Positions 25,779-35,061 of a stretch of DNA of 64,000 nt are shown here, in pieces. The stretch is taken from positions 62,001-126,000 of the forward strand of contig NZ_BSNS01000011.1 in assembly GCF_030160115.1 (NCBI RefSeq), given 5' to 3'. The translations under genes were made by a program, and so were the position numbers. The notes under the pieces were generated by a model. It had not been told where the DNA came from. It did not search any database and worked only from the letters and a program-made list of their open reading frames with translations. Origin of the DNA: Devosia nitrariae. Lineage in GTDB: Bacteria; Pseudomonadota; Alphaproteobacteria; Rhizobiales; Devosiaceae. How positions within the stretch are numbered: the stretch's first letter is position 1; every line of letters begins with the position of its first letter.

Positions 25779-26861
25779 GTGAGTTTCGAGCCGCAGACGG
25801 AACCGGTAGGCGCGGCAGGCGCGTCCGCCACCCTCGGACGGCGACGCGTGCTGCGCGGTCTCGGCGGCATTGCCGGCTTCATCGTCACCATCGCGCTCAC
25901 CTTCCTCGGCCTTCTCGCCATCACCTTCTTCATCGGCCGCGTCATCCCTATCGATCCGGTCCTCTCCGTGGTCGGCGACCGGGCGACGGCTGCGGTCTAC
26001 GAGGCGGCGCGCGTCGCCATGGGGCTCGACCAGCCCCTGCCGGTGCAGTTCGCCAACTACGTCGCCGACGTGCTCTCGGGCGATCTCGGGCGCTCCGTCT
26101 CGACGGGACGTCCGGTGATCCAGGACCTCAGCCGCTTCTTTCCGGCGACGCTCGAGATGGCCACCATCGGCATTCTGATCGGCGTCGCGCTCGGCGTGCC
26201 GATGGGGGTGACGGCCGCCAGCCGCCAAGGCAGTTGGACCGACCAGGTGATCCGCGTCGTCGGGCTCCTCGGCTACTCGGTGCCGGCCTTCTGGCTGGGT
26301 CTCGTTGGGCTTGCGGTCTTTTATGCGCGCCTGCGCTGGGTGGGCGGGCCGGGGCGCCTCGATATCTTCTACGACGGCCTGGTGCCGCCGGTGACCGGCC
26401 TCATCCTCGTCGATAGTCTCATTGCCGGCGACATCGACATTTTCTGGAACGCCGTCACCCACCTCGTCCTGCCGGCCTCGGTGCTCGGCTTCTTCAGCCT
26501 CGCCTATATCGCACGCATGACGCGCTCGTTCATGCTCGACCAGTTGAGCCAGGAATATGTCACCACCGCCCGCGTCAAGGGCGTGCCCGAGCGCCTCGTC
26601 ATCTGGCGGCATGCCTTCAATCCCATCCGCGTGCCGCTGATCACCGTCATCGGCCTTTCCTATGCCGGGCTCCTCGAAGGCTCGGTGATGATCGAGACGG
26701 TGTTCTCCTGGCCCGGCATCGGCAATTATCTGACGACGGCGCTGCTCAACGCCGACATGAACGCCGTGCTCGGCGCAACGCTGGTCATCGGGGCCGTTTT
26801 CATCTTCATCAACAAGATATCGGACGTGCTCTACCGCGTCCTCGACCCGAGGGCGCGGTGA
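25779..26861 (+). CDS. ABC transporter permease, DppB/OppB type
   Basis: This is a 360-residue inner-membrane permease of the peptide importer family with about six helices. The first is at about residues 25-55, and the typical long periplasmic segment contains GLDQPLPVQFANYVADVLSG and GDLGRSVSTGRPV. The coupling EAA-like loop is YVTTARVKGVPERLVIWRHA. The start is a GTG (VSFEPQTEP), chosen because no ATG lies before the first helix except one 75 bases upstream in poor context. It is the first gene of the rightward transporter operon. Confidence 0.9.
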   Translation: MSFEPQTEPVGAAGASATLGRRRVLRGLGGIAGFIVTIALTFLGLLAITFFIGRVIPIDPVLSVVGDRATAAVYEAARVAMGLDQPLPVQFANYVADVLSGDLGRSVSTGRPVIQDLSRFFPATLEMATIGILIGVALGVPMGVTAASRQGSWTDQVIRVVGLLGYSVPAFWLGLVGLAVFYARLRWVGGPGRLDIFYDGLVPPVTGLILVDSLIAGDIDIFWNAVTHLVLPASVLGFFSLAYIARMTRSFMLDQLSQEYVTTARVKGVPERLVIWRHAFNPIRVPLITVIGLSYAGLLEGSVMIETVFSWPGIGNYLTTALLNADMNAVLGATLVIGAVFIFINKISDVLYRVLDPRAR

Positions 26862-26886
26862 TGGTTCCGATGCGTCGCTGGATCGG

Positions 26887-27001
26887 CACCCCCTTCCCAT
26901 CCTCCCCCACAAGGGGGGAGGTGAAGGTCAGTGCTTTTGGAAGAATGTTGCCACAACCCGAATGCGGCACCTCCCCCCTTGTGGGGGAGGATGGGAGGGG
27001 G
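26887..27001. repeat. Palindromic repeat pair inside transporter operon
   Basis: An inverted pair (CCCATCCTCCCCCACAAGG...GGAGGTG against CACCTCCCCCCTTGTGGG...GGATGGG) occupies the 169-base gap between the two permease genes. It can form a large hairpin in the operon mRNA. It belongs to the same dispersed family as the repeats at 23221 and 37837. Confidence 0.85.
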
Positions 27002-27030
27002 GGCTCGCAGGCCGAGCACGGAGGTCTCGC

Positions 27031-27933
27031 ATGACCGCCCGCGACTGGCTCCTCGACGATTCCCCGTCCTCGCGCCTGCAGGCGAGCCTCGGCCGTTTCT
27101 ACCGCATCGCCGTGGCGCTGATGCGCAACCCGCTCTCGGTGCTGGGCGGGATCATCATTCTCGTCCTGATCGTCACCGCTATCGGCGCGCCGTGGATCGC
27201 GCCCTATTCGGCGATCGGCCAGGACCTCGCCAACCGGTTGATGCCGCCTTCGGCCGCCCATTGGATGGGCACCGACGAACTCGGTCGCGATATCTTCTCG
27301 CGGGTCGTCTGGGGCTCGCAGATCACCCTGACCATCGTCCTGCTGGTTGCGGTGATCGCGGCACCGCTTGGCCTCTTGATCGGCGCGGTTTCAGGCTATT
27401 TCGGCGGCTGGGCAGACCGCGTTCTCATGGGAATCACCGACATTTTCCTGTCGATGCCCAAGCTCATCCTGGCGCTCGCCTTCGTTGCCGCGCTCGGCCC
27501 CGGCATCGAGAACGCCATCATTGCCATCGCCATTACCACCTGGCCGGCCTATGCGCGGATCGCCCGGGCCGAGACGCTGACCTTCCGCAGCTCCGAGTTC
27601 ATCTCGGCGGTGCAGTTGCAGGGTGCCTCCCCACTGCGGGTGATTGTGCGCCACATCCTGCCGCTCTGCACCTCCTCGATGATCATCCGCGTGACCCTCG
27701 ACATGGCCGGCATCATCCTGACCGCCGCCGGTCTCGGCTTCCTTGGCCTCGGCGCCCAGCCGCCACTGCCCGAATGGGGCGCGATGATCTCGCGCGGGCG
27801 CACCTTCATCCTCGATCAGTGGTGGGTGGCCACCATGCCCGGGTTCGCCATTATCCTCGTCAGCCTCGGCTTCTGCTTTCTCGGCGATGGTCTGCGCGAC
27901 GTGCTCGATCCCAAGCAAGCGGACAAGCACTGA
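27031..27933 (+). CDS. ABC transporter permease, DppC/OppC type
   Basis: This is a 300-residue second permease of the importer. It begins with a cytoplasmic N-terminus and a first helix (about residues 28-50), and the family motif GTDELGRDIFSRVVWGSQIT follows. The EAA-like loop is SEFISAVQLQGASPLRVIVR, and the C-terminal helix pair follows. The ATG at 27031 has GGAGG seven bases upstream. Its stop overlaps the start of the first ATPase gene (TGATG). Confidence 0.93.
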   Translation: MTARDWLLDDSPSSRLQASLGRFYRIAVALMRNPLSVLGGIIILVLIVTAIGAPWIAPYSAIGQDLANRLMPPSAAHWMGTDELGRDIFSRVVWGSQITLTIVLLVAVIAAPLGLLIGAVSGYFGGWADRVLMGITDIFLSMPKLILALAFVAALGPGIENAIIAIAITTWPAYARIARAETLTFRSSEFISAVQLQGASPLRVIVRHILPLCTSSMIIRVTLDMAGIILTAAGLGFLGLGAQPPLPEWGAMISRGRTFILDQWWVATMPGFAIILVSLGFCFLGDGLRDVLDPKQADKH

Positions 27934-28766
27934 TGGCCCGGCTCCTCGATATCGAGAACCTCACGGTCAGCTTCCCGACGCCCCGAGGCCGCGCCGAAGT
28001 GGTCAAGGGCATCTCCTTCACCCTCGGGCGCGAACGGCTGGGAATCGTCGGCGAAAGCGGCTCGGGCAAGTCGATGACCGGCCGCTCGATCCTGAAGCTC
28101 ATCCGCCCGCCGGGGCGCGTCACCGCCGACCGCATGACGTTCGATGGCATCGACCTCACGACGCAGAGCGAGCGCGACATGCGCGACATCCGCGGCGCCC
28201 GCATCTCCATGGTCATGCAGGACCCCAAGTTCTCGCTCAATCCGGTGATGACCGTCGGCGAGCAGATCGCCGAGGCCCTGGTGACGCACAAGAAGCTGCC
28301 GCGCCGCGAGATCGACGAACGGGTGATCGCCATGCTCGAAGCCGTGCGCATCGACGATCCGGCGCGGGTGGCCGGGCTCTATCCACACGAGGTCTCGGGC
28401 GGCATGGGTCAGCGGGTGATGATCGCCATGATGCTGATCCCGGAGCCGGACCTGCTGATTGCCGACGAACCGACCTCGGCGCTCGATGTCTCGGTGCAGG
28501 CGCAGGTCCTCGACATCATCGACGATCTGGTTCGTGACAAAGGCATGGGGCTCATCCTCATCAGCCACGACCTCAACCTTGTCTCGCGCTACTGCGACCG
28601 CATCCTGGTGATGAATGCTGGCACGATCGTCGAGGAATGCGCGGCCGGCCAACTCGAAAACGCCACGCACCCCTATACGCGCGGACTTCTCGCCGCGATG
28701 CCCACCATCGACGAGGCCCGCGAGGAACTGCCCGTGCTCGACAGAACCCTGTGGGCCGGCACATGA
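27933..28766 (+). CDS. ABC transporter ATP-binding protein, DppD/OppD type
   Basis: This is a 277-residue ATPase with Walker A GESGSGKSMTGRS, Q-loop VMQDPKFSLNP, signature EVSGGMGQRVMIAM, Walker B LLIADEPTSALD and switch His LISHDLNL. The C-terminal oligopeptide extension contains HPYTRGLLAAMPT. The signature reads SGGMGQR instead of SGGMRQR or SGGQRQR. This is seen in family members and is unlikely to abolish activity. It overlaps both neighbours by one to four bases. Confidence 0.95.
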   Translation: MARLLDIENLTVSFPTPRGRAEVVKGISFTLGRERLGIVGESGSGKSMTGRSILKLIRPPGRVTADRMTFDGIDLTTQSERDMRDIRGARISMVMQDPKFSLNPVMTVGEQIAEALVTHKKLPRREIDERVIAMLEAVRIDDPARVAGLYPHEVSGGMGQRVMIAMMLIPEPDLLIADEPTSALDVSVQAQVLDIIDDLVRDKGMGLILISHDLNLVSRYCDRILVMNAGTIVEECAAGQLENATHPYTRGLLAAMPTIDEAREELPVLDRTLWAGT

Positions 28767-29515
28767 GCGCCATCACCCTCTCCGACCTCGACATCTCCTA
28801 TGGCGACACCAAGGTGGTGCACGCCATCAACCTCGACATCGCCGAGGGCGAGAGCTTCGCGCTGGTAGGCGAAAGCGGCTCGGGCAAATCGACGGTGCTG
28901 CGTGCTATCAGCGGGCTCGCGCCCGATTGGGAGGGACGGATTTCGGTGCTCGGCAAGGCGCGCAGCCACGGCGTCGACCGGCAGGTGGCGCGGCATTGCC
29001 AGATGGTCTTCCAGGACCCCTATGGCTCGCTGCATCCGCGAAAGACCGTCGATGCGACGCTCTCCGAACCGCTCGCCGTTCACGGGCTCTCCAACCGTGG
29101 CCCCCGCGTCGAGGCGATGCTCGCCGCCGTTGGCCTCGACCGGCGCTTCCGCTTCCGTTTTCCCCATCAGCTCTCGGGAGGCCAGCGCCAGCGTGTCGCC
29201 ATCGCCCGCGCGCTGATGCTCGAGCCCAAGATCATGCTGCTCGACGAGCCGACCTCGGCGCTCGACGTCTCGGTACAGGCGGAGATCCTCAATCTTCTGA
29301 AGCGCCTGCGCCGCGAGCAGGGACTGACCTACCTTCTCGTCACCCACAATCTGCCGGTCGTCTCGTTCCTCTGCGATCGCCTCGCGGTGATGCGGCACGG
29401 GCGCATCGTCGAGGTGGCGAGCGTTGCGCAGCTGAAGGCCGGCGCGCTCGTCGAGCCTTATTCCAAGGAATTGCTGGCCGCCAGCGGCGGCCATGCGCAA
29501 ACCGTCTCCACCTGA
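28763..29515 (+). CDS. ABC transporter ATP-binding protein, DppF/OppF type
   Basis: This is a 250-residue second ATPase of the importer. It has Walker A GESGSGKSTVLRA, Q-loop VFQDPYGSLHPRKTV, signature QLSGGQRQRVAIARAL, Walker B IMLLDEPTSALDVSVQ and switch His LLVTHNLPVV. The start ATG overlaps the previous stop by four bases (ATGA). The C-terminal peptide-family extension is shorter than in DppF. Confidence 0.95.
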   Translation: MSAITLSDLDISYGDTKVVHAINLDIAEGESFALVGESGSGKSTVLRAISGLAPDWEGRISVLGKARSHGVDRQVARHCQMVFQDPYGSLHPRKTVDATLSEPLAVHGLSNRGPRVEAMLAAVGLDRRFRFRFPHQLSGGQRQRVAIARALMLEPKIMLLDEPTSALDVSVQAEILNLLKRLRREQGLTYLLVTHNLPVVSFLCDRLAVMRHGRIVEVASVAQLKAGALVEPYSKELLAASGGHAQTVST

Positions 29516-29527
29516 AGGTATTTGTGA

Positions 29528-30031
29528 ATGACGCAAGACACGATCAACGCGGCCATCGCGCAGTTCGACACGGCCATCGCCAGGGCGAAAACGGGCGAAG
29601 AGGCGTTCACGGCGCTGCAGGCGCTGACGCAAGCGCTGGTCGGCGCCAAGCTCTTCACATTCATGAGCGTCGACATGGAAGCCGAACTCGCGCGCCGGGC
29701 CTATACCAGCGACCCCGCGAGCTACCCGGTCTCGGGGACCAAGCCGATCCGCTACGATGCCTGGTTCGACCTCGTCCACAAGGCACGCGAGTATTTCATC
29801 GCCAATACGCTCGCCGACATCGCCAAGGTCTTTCCCGACCATGAACTCATCGGCTCGCTGGGCTGTGGATCGGTGGTCAACATGCCGGTGATCCTTGGCG
29901 ATGAGCTCGTCGGCACGCTCAACATGCTGCACGAGGAGCAGTACTACACGCCCGAGCGGGTGGAGCTGATCCGCACGTACCTGTCCGTTCCGGCTAAACT
30001 CGCGGCACTGGTGGCGCTGAGGCAGGCGTGA
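29528..30031 (+). CDS. GAF domain protein
   Basis: This is a 167-residue single-domain GAF protein with no output domain. The GAF core is seen in GEEAFTALQALTQALVGAKL, LGCGSVVNMPVILGDELVGT and LNMLHEEQYYTPERVELIRT. It lies 12 bases after the last ATPase gene and is probably the last gene of the transporter operon. It may bind a small ligand related to the imported substrate. A free-methionine-sulfoxide-reductase role is less likely, because only a single Cys (LGCGS) was seen. It ends exactly where the convergent flavin reductase gene ends. Confidence 0.85.
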   Translation: MTQDTINAAIAQFDTAIARAKTGEEAFTALQALTQALVGAKLFTFMSVDMEAELARRAYTSDPASYPVSGTKPIRYDAWFDLVHKAREYFIANTLADIAKVFPDHELIGSLGCGSVVNMPVILGDELVGTLNMLHEEQYYTPERVELIRTYLSVPAKLAALVALRQA

Positions 30032-30586
30032 TCAGCGCAGTTGCGCGTATCCCCGCCGGTGCCAGATCAGGGGTTGCTTGGCGGGCGCGACCTCAGTCTC
30101 GATGACGCCGCCGGCAAAAAGCACATGGGTTTGTGTTTCGATAGAACCGACGAGCTCGCAGTCGAGGGCGACGGCCGCGCCGTAGAGCAGGGGATTGCCT
30201 GAGGGCCAGTTTCCCCAGACACCGAAGGAGAAGCGGTCGAGCCCCACCGATCGGTCGTCGAACTTGCCGGCAAAAGCATCGCCGATGATCTGCTGATCGC
30301 TGGCGAGCATAGTGAGCGAGAAGCCGCGCGACTTGACAATGAGGTCGGCAAGCCGGCTGGTGATGTTGATCGAGGCGAGGATCGAGGGCGGCTCGAGGGC
30401 GAGCGAGAAGACGGCGGTTGCCGTTCGCCCCAGCGTCTCGCCCTCATGGGCGGCGGTGACGACGCTGACCGTCGAGGCCATGTGCGACATCGCCTCGCGG
30501 AAATCCGCGCCGCTGACCGCCGGCTGGCTTGTATCGGAGAGGTGCAGCGTGCCGGCCGCCAGCAGATCGATCACCGGCACGGTCAC
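30032..30586 (-). CDS. Flavin reductase-like FMN-binding protein
   Basis: This is a 184-residue protein of the flavin reductase family (split-barrel FMN fold), with [50 protein letters not shown] and the C-terminal [12 protein letters not shown]. Relatives supply reduced flavin to two-component monooxygenases or act alone on flavins. The start GTG at 30586 overlaps the ferredoxin stop (GTGA), implying coupling. No monooxygenase is in the window. Stops of this and the GAF gene abut with no intergenic base. Confidence 0.88.
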   Translation of the reverse strand: MTVPVIDLLAAGTLHLSDTSQPAVSGADFREAMSHMASTVSVVTAAHEGETLGRTATAVFSLALEPPSILASINITSRLADLIVKSRGFSLTMLASDQQIIGDAFAGKFDDRSVGLDRFSFGVWGNWPSGNPLLYGAAVALDCELVGSIETQTHVLFAGGVIETEVAPAKQPLIWHRRGYAQLR

Positions 30587-30918
30587 GATCCCGTCCCCGG
30601 CTTTTCCGAGAACAGGTTCAATTTGTCCGGCACGCCCTGCATCTCCTTGGCGTTGGCGGGAACCTCGCCGATCTCGGTGATGTTGGGCCAGATCCGCGCA
30701 TATTTGCCGTTGAACTCGACCCATTCGTCATCGTCCGCGGTGAGCGCGGGGCGGATGGCCTCGACCGGACACTCCGGCTCGCAAACCCCGCAGTCGATGC
30801 ACTCGTCCGGATGGATGACGAGCATGTTCTCGCCCTCATAGAAGCAGTCGACGGGGCAAACCTCGACGCAATCCATGTACTTGCAGGCGATGCACTGCTC
30901 GGTGACGATGTAGGTCAT
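30583..30918 (-). CDS. fdxA: Ferredoxin FdxA (7Fe type)
   Basis: This is a 111-residue seven-iron ferredoxin. The N-terminal cluster motifs are [14 protein letters not shown] and [12 protein letters not shown]. The first is C-x6-C-x3-C-P, giving a [3Fe-4S] cluster, and the second binds [4Fe-4S]. The C-terminal tail (about residues 60-111) is typical of alphaproteobacterial FdxA. It is an electron carrier in the cytoplasm and is coupled to the flavin reductase downstream. Confidence 0.95.
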   Translation of the reverse strand: MTYIVTEQCIACKYMDCVEVCPVDCFYEGENMLVIHPDECIDCGVCEPECPVEAIRPALTADDDEWVEFNGKYARIWPNITEIGEVPANAKEMQGVPDKLNLFSEKPGTGS

Positions 30919-30944
30919 AGTCAGGCTACCGATATGGCGGCACG

Positions 30945-31112
30945 CCCCCTCATCCGGCGCTTCGCGCCACCTTCTCCCACGGAGAGGAGAAGGGGAGGCG
31001 GCCTATTCCAAGCTTCGTACAGAACGGCCTTTTCGCACCGAAAGCAACGGTGGTCACCCCTCCCTTCTCCCCTTCGTGGGAGAAGGTGCCCCGCAGGGGC
31101 GGATGAGGGGGG
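30945..31112. repeat. Dispersed CTTCTCCC/GATGAGGG palindromic repeat pair
   Basis: The segment begins CCCCCTCATCCGGCGCTTCG with CACCTTCTCCC and ends GGGAGAAGGTGCCCCGCAGG with GGCGGATGAGGG. The two halves are inverted copies of each other with an AT-richer middle. It fills the space between fdxA and the end of sodB. It is a member of the same broad repeat class as at 23221, 26887, 37837 and 63845. Confidence 0.85.
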
Positions 31113-31113
31113 C

Positions 31114-31722
31114 TTACGCCGCGTTCAAATTCGCTTCGGCGAACTCGTAATTGGCGAGTTTGTCGAGGAAGTTCGTCACATAGTCCGGCCGGCGATTGCG
31201 GAAGTCGACGTAGTAGCTGTGCTCCCAGACGTCGAGGCCGAGCAGCGGCTTGCCTTCACCGGTTGCCAGCGGGTTGGACCCGTTGGGTGTCTTGGTGACC
31301 TTGAGCTTGCCGTCGGTGCCGAGCACCAGCCAGGCCCAGCCGGAGCCGAACTGGGTGGTGGCGGCGGTCTTGAACACGTCCTTGAACACGTCGACGCTGC
31401 CGAAATCGGAGGCGAGCTTGGCTTCGAGCCCACCGGGGATGCCGCCGCCATTGGGCGAGAGCGCCTGCCAGAAGTGAATGTGGTTCCAGTGCTGGCCGGC
31501 ATTGTTGAACACCGGAGCCAGGTCCGGCTTGTCCTTGACCAAGGCGATGATCTCCTCGAGCGACTTGCCCGCGAGGTCGCCGTTCTTTTCAACGAACCCG
31601 TTGAGCGCCGTCACATAAGCCTGGTGGTGCTTGTCGTGATGGAGTTCCAGCGTCTCCTGGCTCATGCCGCGGGCGGCCAGCGCGTCGTGGGCATAGGGCA
31701 GGGCGGGGAGGGTGAAGGACAT
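31114..31722 (-). CDS. sodB: Superoxide dismutase (Fe type)
   Basis: SodB converts superoxide to peroxide and oxygen. The 202-residue protein has metal ligands His in MSQETLELHHDKHHQAYV (two conserved positions), Asp in LGLDVWEHSYY, and His in the same motif (DVWEHSYYVDF). The residue that tunes the metal is Gln in NNAGQHWNHIHFW, the iron-enzyme position. Motif reading therefore favours Fe, although cambialistic enzymes exist. The start has AAGGA about nine bases upstream. It is divergent from a SufR-like Fe-S regulator, a plausible redox link. Confidence 0.95.
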   Translation of the reverse strand: MSFTLPALPYAHDALAARGMSQETLELHHDKHHQAYVTALNGFVEKNGDLAGKSLEEIIALVKDKPDLAPVFNNAGQHWNHIHFWQALSPNGGGIPGGLEAKLASDFGSVDVFKDVFKTAATTQFGSGWAWLVLGTDGKLKVTKTPNGSNPLATGEGKPLLGLDVWEHSYYVDFRNRRPDYVTNFLDKLANYEFAEANLNAA

Positions 31723-31779
31723 GGGGAGGTTCCTTTCGGTTTCGGCGCCGCGCTTGCATTCGGCGCATCGCCTGTTTAA

Positions 31780-31838
31780 TTTCCAAGCACTATCTTTGAA
31801 AAACATGCCGAGGAATATGTCAAGCGACAGCTTGGAAA
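31780..31838. promoter_or_regulatory. Inverted repeat between sodB and the SufR-like gene
   Basis: Perfect nine-base arms TTTCCAAGC (31780-31788) and GCTTGGAAA (31830-31838) are separated by 41 bases. The first arm is in the divergent spacer. The second is inside or just upstream of the regulator coding region, depending on which start is used. It could be an operator for the SufR-like protein. No binding-site consensus was matched. Confidence 0.4.
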
Positions 31839-32512
31839 ATATGCAGTGGTCGCCGCGCAGCCCCGGCGAGCGGGTGCTGATGGCCCTGAAGATGCACGGG
31901 GCTGTCTCGGCGGCCATTCTCGGCCGCATGCTTGGCACCACCGGCGAGGCGGCACGCCAGCAACTGGCGCGGCTGGCAGAGGACGGGCTGGTGGCGGCAA
32001 CGAGCGAGGCCAGGGGCGTCGGCCGTCCGACCCAGTATTGGAGCCTCACCGCGGCCGGTGAGGCTCGTTTTCCCGATACCCATGCGGCGCTGACCGTGCA
32101 GCTGCTCGCGATCGTCCGCGAGGATCTGGGCGAGGAAGCACTCGACCGGATCATTGCCGTGCGTGAGGCGCGGACCGCCACCGCCTACCGGGCCGCCATG
32201 GAAGGGACCGCGAGCCTGCGCGACCGCGTCGCCGCCCTGGCGAAACTGCGCGCCCAGGAAGGCTATATGGCCGACTGGTGGGAGGAGGCGGACGGCACGC
32301 TGATGCTGGTCGAGAACCACTGCCCGATCTGCGCGGCCGCCATCGCCTGCCAGGGCTTCTGCCGGGCAGAGCTCGAGGTCTTCCAGTCCGTCCTCGGCCC
32401 CGACGCCGCCGTCAGCCGCAGCGAGCACATCGTCGCCGGCGCCCGTCGCTGCGCCTATGTGGTCCGGTCGGCCGCTGCCCTCACGGCACCCGGCGCGGTG
32501 ACTGCGGCGTAA
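31805..32512 (+). CDS. SufR-like Fe-S cluster transcription regulator
   Basis: This is a winged-helix regulator of the DeoR/ArsR-like group. The N-terminal wHTH is GERVLMALKMHGAVSAAILG and TGEAARQQLARLAEDGLVAA. The C-terminal part carries four cysteines (NHCPICAAAIACQGFCRAEL, with further Cys in ARRCAYVV), the arrangement that binds an Fe-S cluster in SufR proteins. It probably senses iron-sulfur or oxidative status and may control the divergent sodB. The start is uncertain: ATG at 31805, 31817 or 31841, none with a well-spaced ribosome-binding site. Confidence 0.85.
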   Translation: MPRNMSSDSLENMQWSPRSPGERVLMALKMHGAVSAAILGRMLGTTGEAARQQLARLAEDGLVAATSEARGVGRPTQYWSLTAAGEARFPDTHAALTVQLLAIVREDLGEEALDRIIAVREARTATAYRAAMEGTASLRDRVAALAKLRAQEGYMADWWEEADGTLMLVENHCPICAAAIACQGFCRAELEVFQSVLGPDAAVSRSEHIVAGARRCAYVVRSAAALTAPGAVTAA

Positions 32513-32606
32513 GCCCTCTCCGCTGCGCGCAAGGGTGCGAAGATTGCGCAAAACGATTAGAAGCTTTCGAGCCGATCAGTCCGCCTTCGAATCGAGTAAC
32601 GCACCT

Positions 32607-33857
32607 ATGAACTACGACCCCCGGCGCTCCGTGCGCGCGCCGCTCTCGAGCAGCGATCTCTCCCTTGCCAGGCGCCTGGCGCCGGTCATCCGCTTTGCCG
32701 CCAACGAACCGTTCCTGCCGAGCCATGTCGGCGTGACGGTGTTCGATGCGCCGGGCACTTCATCCTCGGCGCCGCTCGAGGTCACCTTCGGACCGGGCGT
32801 CGCCCGCGTCATCGAATACGCCATCTGGTGGGACTGGGACATCGGCCACCTCTACGAGCTCGAGCACGTGTGGCTGAAGCTCGACGGGAAGGATAACATC
32901 GTCAGCATCGACGCCAGTGCCCATGGCCGGCTCTTTGCCATGACGCGGCCGGATGGAAGCCTGCCGGTCGAGGACGGGCGGGTGACGCTCTATTCCGAAC
33001 CCGGCAAGCACGCCTTCCACGCCGCGCCCGATGCGATCATCGCCAAGAAGCGGGAGATGACAGCCGCCTGCCGCGAGCTCGCCGGCATAGATGGCGTGCT
33101 CATCAACGAAATGTTCGAGCAGCGCTTTTCTCACGTCACGGCCGAAAACCACCGCGCCGTGCGCCGCCATCTCGAGACGCACGCCTTCGAACCCTCGTTC
33201 GAGTTCAGCCAGCGCTTCGACCTCTCCGAAGTGCACTTCCTCTCCTGGCCGGACCTCTATGAATACATCGCCGCGCGCGTGCCCGAGGTGATCGGCGAGG
33301 TCGGGGCCGACAGCAAGTTGATCAAGGCGGTGCTGCTCGACAGCGGCGACACGCTGGTCGACGAGGGCACGGAAGTCTTCGACGGGGAAGGATACGTCAT
33401 CGAGGCCGAGTTGATCCCCGGTGCGCGCGAGATGGTCGAGGCCCTGGCCCGCGAGGGCTACCGCATGGCGCTCGTCGCCGACGGCCGGGTGCGCAGCTTC
33501 GAAACCATCCTCGGGCGCCACGGCATCCGCCCGCACCTGTGCGCCGAGATCATCTCGGAAGCCGTCGGCTGCGACAAACCGGATCCGCGCATGTTCGCGG
33601 CCGCGCTCGATGCGCTTGGCCTGTCGGCCGAGGATGCCGGCCAAGTGGTGATGATCGGCAACCACCTCACTCGCGACATCAAGGGCGCCAACCGCCTGGG
33701 GCTGATCAGCATCTGGCAGAGCTGGTCCTCCCGCCGCAGCCGCTTGCCGGCAGACGGCGAGGAGGTGCCCGACTATACCGTGCGCACGCCCGGCGAAGTG
33801 CCGGAGGTGCTGGCCCATATCGAAAGGGTGATGGCGCGGGACAAAAAGCTCGACTGA
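32607..33857 (+). CDS. HAD-family hydrolase fused to an unusual N-terminal domain
   Basis: This is a 416-residue two-part protein. Residues 1-230 form a domain I do not recognise, with a striking [20 protein letters not shown] stretch at 68-87. Residues 240-410 are a haloacid-dehalogenase domain: motif [13 protein letters not shown] (245-253), motif II region VADGR, motif III Lys in [10 protein letters not shown] (324) and motif [18 protein letters not shown]. Motif I has the D-x-G-x-T form. HAD enzymes are mostly phosphatases. The N-terminal part may supply substrate recognition. The ATG at 32607 fits the end of the upstream spacer. Confidence 0.8.
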   Translation: MNYDPRRSVRAPLSSSDLSLARRLAPVIRFAANEPFLPSHVGVTVFDAPGTSSSAPLEVTFGPGVARVIEYAIWWDWDIGHLYELEHVWLKLDGKDNIVSIDASAHGRLFAMTRPDGSLPVEDGRVTLYSEPGKHAFHAAPDAIIAKKREMTAACRELAGIDGVLINEMFEQRFSHVTAENHRAVRRHLETHAFEPSFEFSQRFDLSEVHFLSWPDLYEYIAARVPEVIGEVGADSKLIKAVLLDSGDTLVDEGTEVFDGEGYVIEAELIPGAREMVEALAREGYRMALVADGRVRSFETILGRHGIRPHLCAEIISEAVGCDKPDPRMFAAALDALGLSAEDAGQVVMIGNHLTRDIKGANRLGLISIWQSWSSRRSRLPADGEEVPDYTVRTPGEVPEVLAHIERVMARDKKLD

Positions 33858-33861
33858 CCCC

Positions 33862-35061
33862 TCAAGCCGCCAGCGCTTCGGTGGGCGCGAGCCGGGCTGC
33901 GCGGATGGCGGGATAAAGCCCGGCGATGCCGCCGATGGCGAGGGTTGCGAGCGTCCCGCCGGCAAGGACCCAGGGCGGCACCACGGCGGGCCACCCCTGC
34001 AGCGCCGCATAAGCGGCGGTGACGGCAGCGCCGAGCGCCATGCCGGTGCCGCCCCCCAGCGCCGAGAGCAACAGCGCCTCGCCGAAGAACTGAATGCGGA
34101 TGTGACCGCGCGTGGCGCCCTGCGAGCGGCGCAGCCCAATCTCCGCCCGCCGTTCGAGAACGGAGATGACCATGGTGTTGGCAACCCCGATCCCCCCGAT
34201 GAGGAGAGCGACCGCCCCGAGCCCGAGCAGGAGCCCGGTGAAGGCGACATCCGCGGCAGCCTCGGCCGCAAGGGCGTCGGAGGGCCGGGAGATGTCGACC
34301 TCGTTGGGGTCTGCCGGATTGGCGGTCTGCGCCAGGATATCGCGGACCGCTTCGACGGCATTGGGGTCCGTGCGCAGATAGAGCGTCGTGATATCGCCTT
34401 CGAAATCGAGATAAGCCTTTGCGGCTGGCCAGCCGATCAACGCGGCATAGTCGAGTTCGGGTGCGAGCGATGCGGGCGCCAAGATACCGATGACGGTGAA
34501 CCACTGCCCGCCCAGCCAGATCTGAGTGCCGATCGTATTGGCGCCGATGCCCAGCCGTGCGGCGGCCCGGGCGCCCAGCACGACCGTGGGGTAGGTGGCC
34601 GTGGCGGCATTGAGCCAGGTGCCGTAGGCGAGCTCGGCGCTGATTGTCTCGATGAGGTCGAGCCGCGCCGCGTAGACCGCCATGCCGCCCGTCTGAGCCT
34701 CGGGGATCTCGCGGTTGCGATAGACATTGACGTCGGCGAGCTGGCCGACGGCGCTGACCGCGCTGACCTCTGGGATATGCCCGACCATGGCGACCGATGC
34801 GTCGGGCAGGGTCGCCGCCTCGCCGAAAAAGCTGGTGCCCGGTTCGGCGGTCAGGAGGTTCGTGCCGAGCGCGGCAAGCAGATGGTTGAGCTGGGCGCGG
34901 CTCGAGGTCGAGATGCCGACCACCGCGACCATCGCCGCAATGCCGATGGAGATGCCGATCGCCGAGAGCACGACGCGCAGCGGGCGGGCACGGAGGCCAT
35001 AGGCGGCGAGCCGCACCACGTCGAGCGGATTGAGTCGCGCCGGTCGCAGCGCGACGCTCAT
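33862..35061 (-). CDS. MacB-like ABC transporter permease (FtsX-type)
   Basis: This is a 399-residue permease with one N-terminal helix (about residues 28-50), a large periplasmic MacB_PCD domain (about 55-270) and three C-terminal helices of the FtsX fold ([40 protein letters not shown], then two more). This mechanotransmission type drives efflux or lipoprotein-type export together with a periplasmic adaptor. Unlike E. coli MacB, the ATPase is a separate protein. The start overlaps the ATPase stop by four bases. Confidence 0.92.
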   Translation of the reverse strand: MSVALRPARLNPLDVVRLAAYGLRARPLRVVLSAIGISIGIAAMVAVVGISTSSRAQLNHLLAALGTNLLTAEPGTSFFGEAATLPDASVAMVGHIPEVSAVSAVGQLADVNVYRNREIPEAQTGGMAVYAARLDLIETISAELAYGTWLNAATATYPTVVLGARAAARLGIGANTIGTQIWLGGQWFTVIGILAPASLAPELDYAALIGWPAAKAYLDFEGDITTLYLRTDPNAVEAVRDILAQTANPADPNEVDISRPSDALAAEAAADVAFTGLLLGLGAVALLIGGIGVANTMVISVLERRAEIGLRRSQGATRGHIRIQFFGEALLLSALGGGTGMALGAAVTAAYAALQGWPAVVPPWVLAGGTLATLAIGGIAGLYPAIRAARLAPTEALAA

